A DNA stretch of 64,000 bases from Shouchella clausii (GTDB lineage Bacteria; Bacillota; Bacilli; Bacillales; Bacillaceae_D): NCBI RefSeq assembly GCF_002250115.1, contig NZ_CP019985.1, forward strand, positions 496,001 to 560,000, given 5' to 3'. The notes beneath the pieces were generated by a model. That model was not told the DNA's origin. It saw only the letters and a list, made by a program, of their open reading frames with translations, and ran no database searches. Positions 44,794 to 54,011 of the stretch are shown here, piece after piece (position 1 is the first letter of the stretch; each line of letters opens with the position of its first letter). Both the position numbers and the translations under genes were made by a program.

Positions 44794-46070
44794 GCAGCTA
44801 ACAACTTTTCCACAGAAGCCAGTTCTACACAGACAGACACGACTTCCATTGCTTTTTTCAACTCTTCAACAGACGGAAATGTTGGTGCAATCCGAATGTT
44901 GCGGTCACGCGGGTCTTTTCCATAAGGGAATGTTGCTCCAGCGCCTGTCAAAATAACACCGGCTTCTCTTGCCAAAGAGACAACGCGCTTTGCACAGCCA
45001 TCTAGCGTGTCAAGGCTAATAAAATAGCCTCCTTGCGGTTCGGACCACTCGGCAATGCCTTTTCCGCCCAACTCCTCTGTTAGTGTGCGGTTGACTTGAT
45101 CAAATTTTGGTTTGATCAGTTGGGCATGTTGTTTCATAAGTTCGCCAACGCCGCCAATTTGCTCAAAAAAGCGAACATGGCGAAGCTGGTTGATTTTATC
45201 GTATCCGATCGTTTGCACTGACAGCTGCTTTTTAGCGTAAGCAAGGTTGGCTTCTGAGCTAACGAAGGCAGAAATGCCTGCTCCAGGAAACGTCACTTTC
45301 GATGTGGATGCAAACATATAAACGCGATCAGGGTAGCCAGCCTGTGCACAAGCAGCAAAAATATCGGCAAGTTCATCTGGTGTGTCTGTCAAATGGTGAA
45401 ACGCGTAGGCATTGTCCCAAAAAATGCGGAAATCTTCAGCTTTGGTTTTCAATGCAGCTAGACGTTGAACAGTTTCATTTGAATAAGTGACTCCACTAGG
45501 ATTGCTATATTTAGGCACGCACCAAATGCCCTTAATCGTTTCATCGTTGGCCACAAGTGCCTCTACTTGGTCCATATCCGGCCCTTCGGCGGTCATATGA
45601 ACGACAATCATATCGATATTAAATAATTCACAAATGGCAAAATGGCGGTCATATCCAGGGGATGGGCATAAAAATTTCACTTTCGGCAGCTTTCCCCACG
45701 GCGTCTGCCCCTCTCCTGTCCCAAACAACATTGCCCGGGCGACTGCGTCATGCATGAGGGATAAGCTCGAATTGCCGCCGACAAATACGTTGCTTGCTTG
45801 TACGCCAAGCAACTCGCCAAAAAGCGCCTTTGCTTCGGGAATTCCATCCAGTTGGCCATAATTGCGAATATCGCCATTGTCGTCAGCTTTCACGTCTACT
45901 TCCGATAAAGCATGGAGGAGGCCATGTGAAAGGTCAAGCTGTTCTGGCCCAGGTTTTCCCCTTGACATATCAAGCTGTATGTTTTCCATTTTGTACATGT
46001 TGTATTGCTTTTCCAACTCTTCTTTTCTTAACTCAAGTTCCGCCGTCGACAAATTTTTCAAATCGCTCAT
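44790..46070 (-). CDS. Class I aminotransferase, MocR-C-terminal-like subgroup
   Basis: This PLP enzyme has 426 residues. The PLP lysine is in STSKVTFPGAG, the cofactor Asp/Tyr in WDNAYAFHHL, and the carboxylate-binding Arg in RNIRIAPTFP. Sequence style matches putative aspartate aminotransferases of Bacillus that are distinct from AspB. ATG 46070 follows GAGGAGAG by nine bases, preferred over TTG 46079. It is coupled to a GNAT gene downstream. Confidence 0.85.
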   Translation of the reverse strand: MSDLKNLSTAELELRKEELEKQYNMYKMENIQLDMSRGKPGPEQLDLSHGLLHALSEVDVKADDNGDIRNYGQLDGIPEAKALFGELLGVQASNVFVGGNSSLSLMHDAVARAMLFGTGEGQTPWGKLPKVKFLCPSPGYDRHFAICELFNIDMIVVHMTAEGPDMDQVEALVANDETIKGIWCVPKYSNPSGVTYSNETVQRLAALKTKAEDFRIFWDNAYAFHHLTDTPDELADIFAACAQAGYPDRVYMFASTSKVTFPGAGISAFVSSEANLAYAKKQLSVQTIGYDKINQLRHVRFFEQIGGVGELMKQHAQLIKPKFDQVNRTLTEELGGKGIAEWSEPQGGYFISLDTLDGCAKRVVSLAREAGVILTGAGATFPYGKDPRDRNIRIAPTFPSVEELKKAMEVVSVCVELASVEKLLAA

Positions 46071-46403
46071 GCTGTCCAACTCTCCTCGTTTTAGCTTCTA
46101 TCTATTTCATTGTAGACCAGCTTTATTCAAATGTTCAACTACATGATGACACTTTTATCAAAATCGAAAAATGAAAGAGCGATTGGGGCATTTTAATTGG
46201 GGGAGACTAGGCAAAGGCCGGCGATGATTAAATTAACGTGTACAACGTTTCCATTAAGATCAGCTATGACATTAAAATAGAGCTTGGCAAACGCCTACTA
46301 GATGCCTTGCTTTTCCAACACAGCTATGGTATTTTTAGAGCGCTTTTTCATAGCCTGTTCCCTTAGGCTTGACGTATTCCCTAATAGAGTGGAGTGAGAT
46401 GCA
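46071..46403. other. Intergenic region upstream of the second GNAT gene
   Basis: I see no supported gene here. A 42-codon open frame (GTG 46238 to TAG 46366) lacks a ribosome site and recognisable similarity; it could be a gene remnant but is not called. Confidence 0.35.
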
Positions 46404-46910
46404 ATGATTCGCCAAGGCACACTGAACGATTTGCCACAAATCGAGCAAATCGCCATCGATGCAACCAAGCAAATGAACTTAGAAGGCAGCGATCAATGGA
46501 CAAGCGCCTATCCTACAGCTGCCCATTTTCAGGAAGACATCGAACAAGGCACTCTTTATGTTTATCTAGAAAACGCGAGGATTGTTGGTTCCATTTCAAT
46601 TGATCAAAGCTTTCCAGTTGAATTTAACGGGTCCCAATTAAGCTGGCAAACGAAACACGAAACAGCCGGAACGTTTCATCGTTTAGTTGTTGACCCAGCT
46701 GCACACCAAAGTGGTGTTGCTGTAAAATTAGTTCAGTTCGCCGAATCATTGTGCCGAGAGCAAGGCTTGACTTCTTTGAAAATGGATACATACTCGAAAA
46801 ACAAGAAAGCGCAAAAGCTGTTTGCCAAACTCGGGTATAAACCAGTCGGAACATTTTACTATCCGAATAAAAAAGACCCGTTTTTTGCTTATGAAAAAGC
46901 ATTAACATGA
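46404..46910 (+). CDS. GNAT-family N-acetyltransferase
   Basis: This 168-residue acetyltransferase begins MIRQGTLNDLPQIEQIA and has the acetyl-CoA-binding region in RLVVDPAAHQSGVAVKLVQFAE, where the usual Q/RxxGxG/A loop is slightly altered (HQSGVA), and ends with LFAKLGYKPVGTFYY. The substrate is unknown; similar proteins act on small amines or antibiotics. It has its own terminator. Confidence 0.82.
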   Translation: MIRQGTLNDLPQIEQIAIDATKQMNLEGSDQWTSAYPTAAHFQEDIEQGTLYVYLENARIVGSISIDQSFPVEFNGSQLSWQTKHETAGTFHRLVVDPAAHQSGVAVKLVQFAESLCREQGLTSLKMDTYSKNKKAQKLFAKLGYKPVGTFYYPNKKDPFFAYEKALT

Positions 46911-46927
46911 ATCTAGCAAAAACAAAA

Positions 46928-46950
46928 AAAGAAGGGCGCCCCTTCTTTTA
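46928..46950. terminator. Bidirectional terminator
   Basis: The GAAGGG/CCCTTC stem is flanked by A- and T-runs between the GNAT gene and the minus-strand 115-residue gene, whose stop codon it overlaps. Confidence 0.8.
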
Positions 46951-47295
46951 ATGCTTTTCCAATTTACTCATATCTAGCTCGTAGTCGCCCTCTTCTGATT
47001 TAGCTGGTTTAGCGTTAAAGATGCTGTCGCGGTTAATGTTCAACTTCTCTGCTGCACGGTCAGCGTAAGGGTCGATCAACTCCGTATCTTCATTCAATAC
47101 GAATTCCAGTGCATTGATTTGCGTGCGCAAACGTTGCATCGTCCGGTCTAGGTAAATGTACACTTGCTGCTCATGTTGGCTCATGTTTTTAAAACTTTGT
47201 TCGTCGACTTTCATTTCTTTAACCTTATTAATACACTTGCCCAATTCTTCTCTTAAAATATTACGTTGTTCTTTTACGGTTAGTACGCTTCTCAT
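46948..47295 (-). CDS. Small helical protein, unknown
   Basis: I do not recognise this 115-residue protein. It is hydrophilic and mainly helical, with a probable coiled-coil in residues 10-70 (EQRNILREELGKCINKVKEM, LDRTMQRLRTQINALE), and no membrane segment. ATG 47295 lies nine bases after AAAGG and is preferred over 47304. It diverges from the MarR gene with 198 bases between them, so it could be a target of that regulator, but no operator is evident. Confidence 0.7.
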   Translation of the reverse strand: MRSVLTVKEQRNILREELGKCINKVKEMKVDEQSFKNMSQHEQQVYIYLDRTMQRLRTQINALEFVLNEDTELIDPYADRAAEKLNINRDSIFNAKPAKSEEGDYELDMSKLEKH

Positions 47296-47493
47296 TTCTG
47301 TCATCCTTTCAGAATGCCATTAGTTTTTGGGAAAGCCCATGGTGCATTTACTACAGTATAAATGTTTTATTCAAAAATATCAGCTCATTGCAGACATTTC
47401 CTCATAGATTTACAAAAATCCGTAATTGACAGCTACCAAGAGCTGCGTTATTATAATTTCTAATTCGAGATGGTTAATTTCGAGGTGAATCCA

Positions 47494-47934
47494 TTGAACC
47501 AAAGCCAAACAGACTCGCTGAAGCTGTTCACGGTGATGACGAAAGCGCTTCAGTCTGTGCGCATAAAAGCGATTGCCGATATTAAAAAACACGGTTTTAA
47601 TCCAACAGAATTTGCCGTGCTAGAGTTGCTTTATTCAAAAGGCGAACAACCTGTCCAAAAAATTGGCGAAAAAGTGTTGATTGCTAGCAGCAGCATTACC
47701 TATGTCGTTGATAAGCTTGAAAAAAAGGGGATGATTGTCCGCAAGCCATGCCCAACGGATCGGCGTGTGACGTTTGTTTCCCTTACAGAAAAAGGGCATG
47801 ATTGGATGGCTGACATCTTTCCCCGCCATGCGGAAGCGATCGACACCATCTTTGCTTCCCTTGACGAGGCGGAAAAACGCCAGCTCATTGAACAATTAAA
47901 GAAAATCGGTTACTATGCCGCTCAACTTCCTTGA
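47494..47934 (+). CDS. MarR-family transcriptional regulator
   Basis: This 146-residue winged-helix regulator has the recognition helix in SSSITYVVDKLEKKGMI and wing in RKPCPTDRRVTFVSLTEKG. It resembles MhqR/YusO-type repressors, which sense quinones or electrophiles; Cys in the wing (KPCPTD) could be redox sensitive, but this is a guess. The start is TTG 47494, six bases after GAGGTG. Confidence 0.83.
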   Translation: MNQSQTDSLKLFTVMTKALQSVRIKAIADIKKHGFNPTEFAVLELLYSKGEQPVQKIGEKVLIASSSITYVVDKLEKKGMIVRKPCPTDRRVTFVSLTEKGHDWMADIFPRHAEAIDTIFASLDEAEKRQLIEQLKKIGYYAAQLP

Positions 47935-48169
47935 TAGGGGGCGGCATGAAAGCCCGCTTTTCCAAACACTCACAGCAACACCCCGTTCCTCGTCAAGACT
48001 TGTCTTTCTGCCACGTTCGTTTGCGCAAAGTGGTTCTCTGCTTTCTTTTCCTGTTCTCGCTTTCTCATTCATTACAATTTCCATCGCCTTTTCCGATTTT
48101 CAACAAAGAAACGATTGACATTGCCGCTTAACAGTTGTAAAGTGAAGCATGCAAGAAAACGATATATTC
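47935..48169. other. Intergenic region before the M-box
   Basis: I see no gene. A sixty-odd-codon open frame overlaps the MarR stop on the plus strand without a ribosome site and is not called. Near 48114 is TTGACA, with TTGTAAAGT about 16-20 bases after it, which may be the mgtE promoter. Confidence 0.4.
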
Positions 48170-48325
48170 CTCGTTAGGTGAGGCTCCTGTGCAGGAGATA
48201 CGCTGCTACCCAAAAATGTCCAAAGACGCCAATGGGTCAACAGAAACCATCGACATAAGGTGGTTTTTAATGTAGCTGGCAATAGCCTATGCCGCACAGT
48301 GCTAAAGCTCTACGAATGGAGGCTA
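48170..48325 (+). promoter_or_regulatory. M-box (ykoK) magnesium riboswitch
   Basis: The core strings are almost those of the B. subtilis example: CGTTAGGTGAGGCTCCT, GGAGATACGCTGCTACCC, AAATGTCCAAAGACGCC, AATGGGTCAACAG, ATCGACATAAGGTG, AGTGCTAAAGCTCTACGA. High Mg2+ compacts the RNA and favours the terminator at 48370-48393, lowering mgtE expression. Confidence 0.96.
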
Positions 48326-48369
48326 TTTTACGCATGCGCGTTTATTCGCGTTTATTTATCATGTGTTCG

Positions 48370-48393
48370 AACACCTCCATAGAGGTGTTTTTT
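48370..48393 (+). terminator. M-box terminator
   Basis: The AACACCTC, CATA, GAGGTGTT hairpin is followed by four further Ts, 45 bases after the aptamer. Confidence 0.85.
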
Positions 48394-48481
48394 CATTTTC
48401 TTAAAAAGGTGGTGGTGTGGGATGGATAGTTTGCCCAATCCGAGGTTAGGCTGTTATCGAATGATCATAAAAAAAATAATG

Positions 48482-48520
48482 GAGAGGGTTCCTCCTGCAC
48501 CACAAGGAAGCAGCCCTCTC
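48482..48520 (+). promoter_or_regulatory. Second hairpin in the mgtE leader
   Basis: GAGAGGG/CCCTCTC with an inner TTCCT/AGGAA helix ends 19 bases before the mgtE ATG and lacks a T-run. It may be a further control step or simply mRNA structure. Confidence 0.45.
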
Positions 48521-48539
48521 GTTTAGGGGAGGGATACAC

Positions 48540-49907
48540 ATGGATCAATTAAAAACCGATCGGAAACGAAATGAATATAAAAAACAAATCGTCAAACACC
48601 TCGTCTCCCGGAATCTCCGCGCTTTTCGGGAAACCTTTCTAGAGCTTCATCCCGCAGACCAAGTCGAGTTGTTCCATGAAATTGAAGTGGCACAACAAAA
48701 GCAAGTTCTGCTATTTTTAAGCCCAGCGGAATTCGCCGATTTGTTTGAAGGACTTGAGCTTGAAGACCAGCTCACGGTATTCCAAGGCCTCAGCTATCAA
48801 TACGCTGTTTCGATGTTCAATAACATGTCTGCCGACGATGTTGCCGACTTTCTCGCTGAAATTGAACCGGAACGAGCTAAAGACATTTTAAGTTCCATGG
48901 ATATGGAAGAGGCAAAACGAGTCGAAGAACTGATGGCCTATGCGCCAAAAACAGCTGGCGCGATAATGACTAAAGAATTTGTGCGCTTGTCCGTCGAATC
49001 AACAGCCAAGGAAGTCATTGAGGAACTTCGTGAATCAGCACCGGATGCGGAAACGATCTATTATTTATACGTGGTTGACAAAGACCAACGTCTTGCTGGC
49101 GTTGTCTCATTACGTGACCTCATTATCGCCGTCCCAGAAATGACGGTTGACGAGATTATGAGCACACAAGTCGTATCAGTCAACGAAAATGAAGACCAAG
49201 AAGACGTTGCCCGCCTTATCCAAGAATACGACTTTCTCGCCGTTCCAGTCGTAACGCCAGACAAGCGCCTCGTCGGCATTATTACCGTCGATGACGTGAT
49301 GGACGTCCTTGAGGAAGAAATTACGGAAGACTTTGGCGAGTTTACCGCTTCCCGGGGCGCCACCGACTTGTCGTTGACCGCCTTTACCGCCGCCAAAAAA
49401 CGGGCGCCTTGGCTGATCCTCCTCATGTTTTTTGGCTTGATTACGGCTAATATTATTGGTCAGTTTGAACAAACACTCGAGCAAGTCGTCTTACTGGCAG
49501 CGTTTATGCCGATGTTAATGGGAACGGCCGGCAACACTGGCACACAGTCACTCGCTGTAGCCGTCCGCGGGATTGCCACCGGCTCGTTTGAGCGGGGCGG
49601 CGTTATGAAAACAGTGAAGCGGGAACTTGGTACAGGCATTATGCTTGGCATTACATGCATGATTGTCCTTATGGGCATTATTAGTTTGTTTTACAAAGGG
49701 AATTTCTTGCTTGCTTTTATTGTCGGCATCTCCCTTTTCTTTGCCTTAAGCGTCGCGGCCGTCATTGGCGCTACCGTCCCTATCATTATCAACAAGCTGA
49801 AAATCGACCCTGCCGTTGCGTCCGGCCCGTTCATTACCACAATGAACGACATCGTCAGTTTGCTGATTTATTTTACAGTCGCGACGACATTGATTGACAA
49901 ACTGTAA
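48540..49907 (+). CDS. mgtE: Magnesium transporter MgtE
   Basis: This 455-residue Mg2+ channel has an N-terminal superhelical domain (20-130), two CBS domains (about 135-255, e.g. VDEIMSTQVVSV) and a five-helix membrane domain with the pore motif LMGTAGNTGTQSL. ATG follows GGGGAGGG. Expression is under the Mg2+ riboswitch, giving transcriptional feedback in addition to the CBS gating typical of the family. Confidence 0.95.
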   Translation: MDQLKTDRKRNEYKKQIVKHLVSRNLRAFRETFLELHPADQVELFHEIEVAQQKQVLLFLSPAEFADLFEGLELEDQLTVFQGLSYQYAVSMFNNMSADDVADFLAEIEPERAKDILSSMDMEEAKRVEELMAYAPKTAGAIMTKEFVRLSVESTAKEVIEELRESAPDAETIYYLYVVDKDQRLAGVVSLRDLIIAVPEMTVDEIMSTQVVSVNENEDQEDVARLIQEYDFLAVPVVTPDKRLVGIITVDDVMDVLEEEITEDFGEFTASRGATDLSLTAFTAAKKRAPWLILLMFFGLITANIIGQFEQTLEQVVLLAAFMPMLMGTAGNTGTQSLAVAVRGIATGSFERGGVMKTVKRELGTGIMLGITCMIVLMGIISLFYKGNFLLAFIVGISLFFALSVAAVIGATVPIIINKLKIDPAVASGPFITTMNDIVSLLIYFTVATTLIDKL

Positions 49908-49966
49908 AAACAATCTAGGTTTCTGCTTTTTCAAATGTCGAGTGGAAATGAGCGTGACAACAACTT

Positions 49967-49996
49967 ACCGTCCTGATCCAGGGCGGTTCTTTTTAT
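49967..49996 (+). terminator. Terminator of mgtE
   Basis: ACCGTCCT pairs with AGGGCGGT, followed by TCTTTTT. Confidence 0.75.
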
Positions 49997-50027
49997 CCTT
50001 TTCGCCCCTAATGCGGCTCCTGTTCTG

Positions 50028-50627
50028 CTATCTTAACCAGCCTTTTTTCTTGTAGTACGAAATCGCTTCAATCCGGTTGCCGACTTCGAGTTTATCGAGA
50101 ATAACCGACACGTAATTACGCACCGTTCCGTTTGTTATCTTCAGCTCGTCAGCAATTTGCTGGGTCGTGCGTCCTTCAGCAATAAGCTTAAGGACTTGCT
50201 CTTCTCGCTCCGTAAGTGGCGTTTCATTGTGGTAGACCATATCAATCAATTCAGGTGCGTACACTCTACGCCCATCCATAATCGTCCGTATCGCAGCAGC
50301 CAAATCTTCACTTGGACTATCTTTTAGCAAGTACCCCTCAACACCTGCTCGCCGAGCCCGTTCAAAGTAGCCTGGCTGTGCAAAGGTGGTCAACACCATG
50401 ACTCGACAGGAGTGGTCTTTCAGTTCATAAGCAGCATCTAACCCATCCATGACAGGCATTTCAATATCCATAATACATATATTCGGGTTTAACGCTTTAA
50501 CCAATTTAATCGCTTCTTCGCCGTTGTGCGCCTTACCAACCACTTTCATATCAGCTTCAAAATCAAGAAGCGCTCCCAGAGCCCCTAACATCATTTGTTG
50601 GTCTTCAGCTATGACAATTTCAATCAT
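50028..50627 (-). CDS. desR: Response regulator DesR
   Basis: This 199-residue NarL/LuxR-type regulator has a receiver domain with Asp54 (CIMDIEMP) and a C-terminal HTH (RTTQQIADELKITNGTVRNYV). B. subtilis DesR also has Asp54; phosphorylated DesR activates des. The ATG overlaps the desK stop (ATGA). A candidate operator lies upstream of des at 52973-52992. Confidence 0.9.
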   Translation of the reverse strand: MIEIVIAEDQQMMLGALGALLDFEADMKVVGKAHNGEEAIKLVKALNPNICIMDIEMPVMDGLDAAYELKDHSCRVMVLTTFAQPGYFERARRAGVEGYLLKDSPSEDLAAAIRTIMDGRRVYAPELIDMVYHNETPLTEREEQVLKLIAEGRTTQQIADELKITNGTVRNYVSVILDKLEVGNRIEAISYYKKKGWLR

Positions 50628-51757
50628 TGTACACTTCCTCCGTCTTTTTCACCGGTAACTGGAACACGCATAGCCACCAAGAATCCGTCTTGCGACTCGT
50701 AATGCAAGTCCCCATTAATAAATTCTAGCCTTTCTTTCATTCCTTGGAGCCCGCCCTGTTTCGCATCTGTCTTGCCAGTGAGGCCGTTTCCATTGTCTTT
50801 TATCTCCATGCAAAACTCTGTCGGTGTCTGGGCAAATGTAATCGTACACCTATCCGCTCCGCTATGTTTCACGATGTTGGTGACCGCTTCTTTAAGGCAC
50901 ATACAAAGAACATTCTCGAGAAGAGGTGGTTTTTTCAACAATGCATCATCTTCCCCTTTTATCTTCAACTCCACTTCCGCCGCCGTAAGAATTTCTTTTA
51001 TCCGTTCTATTTCATCACTTAAGCGGCTACGTTTTATATCAGATACAATCTCTCTCACCTCATTAAGAGTGGTTCGGGCGATCTTTTGAATTTCCTGTAG
51101 CTCTATATTGGTTTTTTCCTGATCGATCGGTAGCCACTTTCTCGCCAAGTCACTTTTAATACCGATCAACGAAAGCTTTTGGCCAAGCGTATCATGGAGA
51201 TCACGGGCAATTCGCTGCCGTTCTTCCGCTAATAACAGTTGTGCTATTTTTTCATTCGCTGTCTCAAGCTGACTTTCAAGTCGCTCCCGTTTATGGCGGT
51301 TCGAAATGGTAAACGGCAATAAAAGAACGCCAATTAACGCAATGGCTATAAACGGGAACTGGACGATAAACGTCTCATTCTGAATGTTAAAGCCAATCGT
51401 TGTGGCAGCGGCCGTAGTCGTTACATGTGCAGCATATAAAGCAAAGAACCCTTTTCTGTTTTGTACATTCCCGATGAAAAAAGCCAAAAACAAAGCAAAA
51501 TAAATATATCCAAAATAAACCGTCATCCCAATGTTAATGGCCATTTCAATTGCCACCGACACGTACATCGTCCAGCCTTTTTTAATGAAAGACAGTCGGT
51601 ATGTCGTAAAAAACAGCATGATCATAATGCTGCCGATTGTAATTTCAATAAACGTTGCCGATGAAATCACAAAATAAAAGGGCAAGACACAAAAGATAAT
51701 CCAAACATAGAGGCTTAAGCCCGTATTTTTAGGAAAAATATGAAACCAATTTTGCAC
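50624..51757 (-). CDS. desK: Thermosensor histidine kinase DesK
   Basis: This 377-residue kinase has an N-terminal membrane domain of four or five helices (about 15-150), a coiled linker, H-box RIARDLHDTLGQ and a HATPase domain (DNGNGLTG). The phospho-His is residue 188, the same number as in B. subtilis DesK, which supports GTG 51757 (after AAGGAGG) as start. It senses membrane order on cooling. Confidence 0.92.
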   Translation of the reverse strand: MQNWFHIFPKNTGLSLYVWIIFCVLPFYFVISSATFIEITIGSIMIMLFFTTYRLSFIKKGWTMYVSVAIEMAINIGMTVYFGYIYFALFLAFFIGNVQNRKGFFALYAAHVTTTAAATTIGFNIQNETFIVQFPFIAIALIGVLLLPFTISNRHKRERLESQLETANEKIAQLLLAEERQRIARDLHDTLGQKLSLIGIKSDLARKWLPIDQEKTNIELQEIQKIARTTLNEVREIVSDIKRSRLSDEIERIKEILTAAEVELKIKGEDDALLKKPPLLENVLCMCLKEAVTNIVKHSGADRCTITFAQTPTEFCMEIKDNGNGLTGKTDAKQGGLQGMKERLEFINGDLHYESQDGFLVAMRVPVTGEKDGGSVQ

Positions 51758-51862
51758 TGTATTCCCTCCTTGCTCTAGTATACCAAGTAGCGCGTTGAAT
51801 AGCCTTCCCTGCAAACAAAAAAGGCTATTCTAATCGAACATTAGATAGCCTACACGGATTCA

Positions 51863-52891
51863 TTATAAGGAGCGATGGGCCGCCAGCTTCATCTTTCTCA
51901 TCTTTTTAAAGTCTCCAAAACTAACGAACGTCTTATTCTTCTCATCAAACAAGCGAAACTTTAGTGACGCTAAACTTGTCGCAAGGGTGATCGTTGTTGC
52001 TTTTTGTAATGGTACAACTTGTTGGTGTGTCTTTTCCAGATTGTAATTTGGCACTTTAGGGCTTAAATGATGGACATGGTGGAAGCCAATGTTACCCGTT
52101 ATCCACTGTAATGGCTTTGGCAACTTGTAATAAGAGCTGCCCTCCACAGCCGCCTTTACAAAATCCCATTCGGCTTCATTTTCAAAATAGGAATCTTCAA
52201 ACTGATGCTGAACATAGAAAAGCCAAATGCCGGCTGCACCCGCAATAAACATAAGCGGCCCTTGCACTAAAAGAAACGCTTCCCAACCAAGCAACCAAAT
52301 GCCGACTGCGTATAGCGCAACTATTGCAACATTGGTGACATGCGTATTGAGACGCTCCTTACGTTTCGCCCCTCTTTTATTCAAACGATTTTCAATTAAA
52401 AACAAATAGAGTGGCCCAAGCCCAAACATGATAAGCGGGTTACGGTATAACCTGTACGCTGTTTTTTTCCAGATGGAGGCTTGTTCATACTCCTCAATCG
52501 TTAACAACCAAATATCGCCTGTGCCTCTCTTATCGAGATTTCCGCTAGTCGCATGGTGCATCGCATGGCTCCGCTTCCACTTTTCAAAAGGGAAATGAGT
52601 AATGATGCCCAAAAATGTCCCTAGCACCCGATTGGCCTTGGCGTGTTTAAAAAAAGAACCATGTGTACAGTCGTGGAAAATAATAAACAACCTAACAACA
52701 AATCCACCGCCTATTACCGAGAAAAGCAGCGACAGCCAAATAGACAGAGACAGGCTTTGATAAGCAGCCACCCATAGAAATGCTAGTGGAAATACCGTGT
52801 TACAAAGTTGCAGAAGACCAGCTCTTGTATCTGCTTGCGCGAATGTCGCAGCTTTACGCTTAAGGTTCATTTGTTTCGTTTGGCTCTTCAT
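51863..52891 (-). CDS. des: Membrane acyl-lipid desaturase Des
   Basis: This 342-residue integral membrane di-iron desaturase has three histidine boxes: HDCTHGSFF, HAMHH and HHVHHL. It introduces cis double bonds into membrane phospholipid acyl chains to restore fluidity in the cold. It is followed by desK and desR on the same strand, the classical cold-response operon. ATG follows TTGGAGGAG. Confidence 0.94.
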   Translation of the reverse strand: MKSQTKQMNLKRKAATFAQADTRAGLLQLCNTVFPLAFLWVAAYQSLSLSIWLSLLFSVIGGGFVVRLFIIFHDCTHGSFFKHAKANRVLGTFLGIITHFPFEKWKRSHAMHHATSGNLDKRGTGDIWLLTIEEYEQASIWKKTAYRLYRNPLIMFGLGPLYLFLIENRLNKRGAKRKERLNTHVTNVAIVALYAVGIWLLGWEAFLLVQGPLMFIAGAAGIWLFYVQHQFEDSYFENEAEWDFVKAAVEGSSYYKLPKPLQWITGNIGFHHVHHLSPKVPNYNLEKTHQQVVPLQKATTITLATSLASLKFRLFDEKNKTFVSFGDFKKMRKMKLAAHRSL

Positions 52892-52972
52892 GGCTCACTC
52901 CTCCAATTATTCTGTATGGATTCATGATATAAAAATCAATCAGCCATTTACAGTCACATCTGTCAGGAGCGT

Positions 52973-52992
52973 TACATGACAAATGTCATGTA
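52973..52992. promoter_or_regulatory. Candidate DesR operator upstream of des
   Basis: A perfect 9-bp inverted repeat, TACATGACA, two bases, TGTCATGTA, lies about 80-100 bases before the des start. A degenerate further half-site (CTGTCAG) lies 7-15 bases closer to the gene. DesR boxes in B. subtilis contain similar CATGAC/GTCATG cores (from memory). Confidence 0.65.
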
Positions 52993-53074
52993 GGTTAGGA
53001 AGGTTTGACAAAAGCCCACTACCCCATTTAAATGCCAAACATAAGAACAATTATCGAAATAGAAATCATGGTTT

Positions 53075-53959
53075 TTACCACTCTGTGACAATGTAATCAA
53101 TTAAATGATTGTCTTCATTTTTACGAAATTTGCTAGCAGATACGCCGACCGTCTTTTTAAATACTTTTGTAAAATAATTGGGGTCATCCATTCCGACTTG
53201 GTGAGCCACTTCCGCAATCGTGTCATCGGTTTGCGCTAGCAAAGATGCCGCTTTTTTAATGCGAATAATCGTCACATAGTTCATTGGCGTAATGTTTAAT
53301 TCTGTCTTAAACTGCTTAATAAAATAATATTTCGACCAGCCTGCTTCTTGTGCGATTTCCTCTAATGTCAGCGGTCTTGCATAGTTCGCTTCAATATAAC
53401 GAATCGCTCTTGCAAGGGGTTCTTTTACTACTTGTTTCGGAGGAACTTCTAGAAAGCGGAAACACGACAGCATAAATTCATACGCTTTTTGCGAGCCTGT
53501 ATAGGAGTCTTGGATTTCTCCAGCTGCCGTTTCGGCATACAATTTAAACAAACGGCGGATTGGTTCGCTGTCTTTTTGCAAGGAAAACACAGGCCCGTAC
53601 TTGTTCTCCATATGCTTTTGCATTCGCAACGCTTCTTTTCCTTCGATCGTGACATAAAGAAATTCCCACGGCTCTGTCTCATCTTCTGGATAGTAATAAC
53701 AATGGGCACTTGGCAACGAAACGAAAAAAGCTTGGCCCGCTTCCACTTTATAAAATGTTCCTTCGTGGACCAATTCCCCGTAGCCTGAAAGCGTATATTG
53801 AAACACAATTTTTTCTCGTTCCATCCGTTTCGTGCCATCCCAACGATAAGCTTGATCGGTTTGTGTTTCCCAACCAATATTCCATAAATTCATGACAAAC
53901 GGATAAGGCTGTTCCTGAAAACGAAAGCCATAGGAAACGTTTTCATTCGATTTTGGCAT
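53075..53959 (-). CDS. AraC-family regulator, probable melA activator
   Basis: This 294-residue protein has an N-terminal cupin-like ligand domain and a C-terminal pair of AraC HTH motifs (LEEIAQEAGWSKYYFIKQF and IAEVAHQVGMDDPNYFTKVF). It is divergent from an alpha-galactosidase gene, 138 bases apart start to start, so it very likely controls that gene in response to a galactoside. ATG 53959 follows AAAGGGGGGA; the upstream in-frame start at 53992 is rejected. Confidence 0.87.
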   Translation of the reverse strand: MPKSNENVSYGFRFQEQPYPFVMNLWNIGWETQTDQAYRWDGTKRMEREKIVFQYTLSGYGELVHEGTFYKVEAGQAFFVSLPSAHCYYYPEDETEPWEFLYVTIEGKEALRMQKHMENKYGPVFSLQKDSEPIRRLFKLYAETAAGEIQDSYTGSQKAYEFMLSCFRFLEVPPKQVVKEPLARAIRYIEANYARPLTLEEIAQEAGWSKYYFIKQFKTELNITPMNYVTIIRIKKAASLLAQTDDTIAEVAHQVGMDDPNYFTKVFKKTVGVSASKFRKNEDNHLIDYIVTEW

Positions 53960-54011
53960 TGCGCTCCCCCCTTTTTCCCAGTATAAAGACAACCGTCATG
54001 AAAGCGCAATA

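Noticed and set aside
46238-46366. Open frame of 42 codons upstream of the second GNAT gene
   Set aside because: GTG start without ribosome site and no recognisable similarity; cannot be told from chance.
47915-48131. Overlapping open frames after the MarR gene
   Set aside because: They overlap the MarR stop or the riboswitch region and have no ribosome site; no family resemblance.
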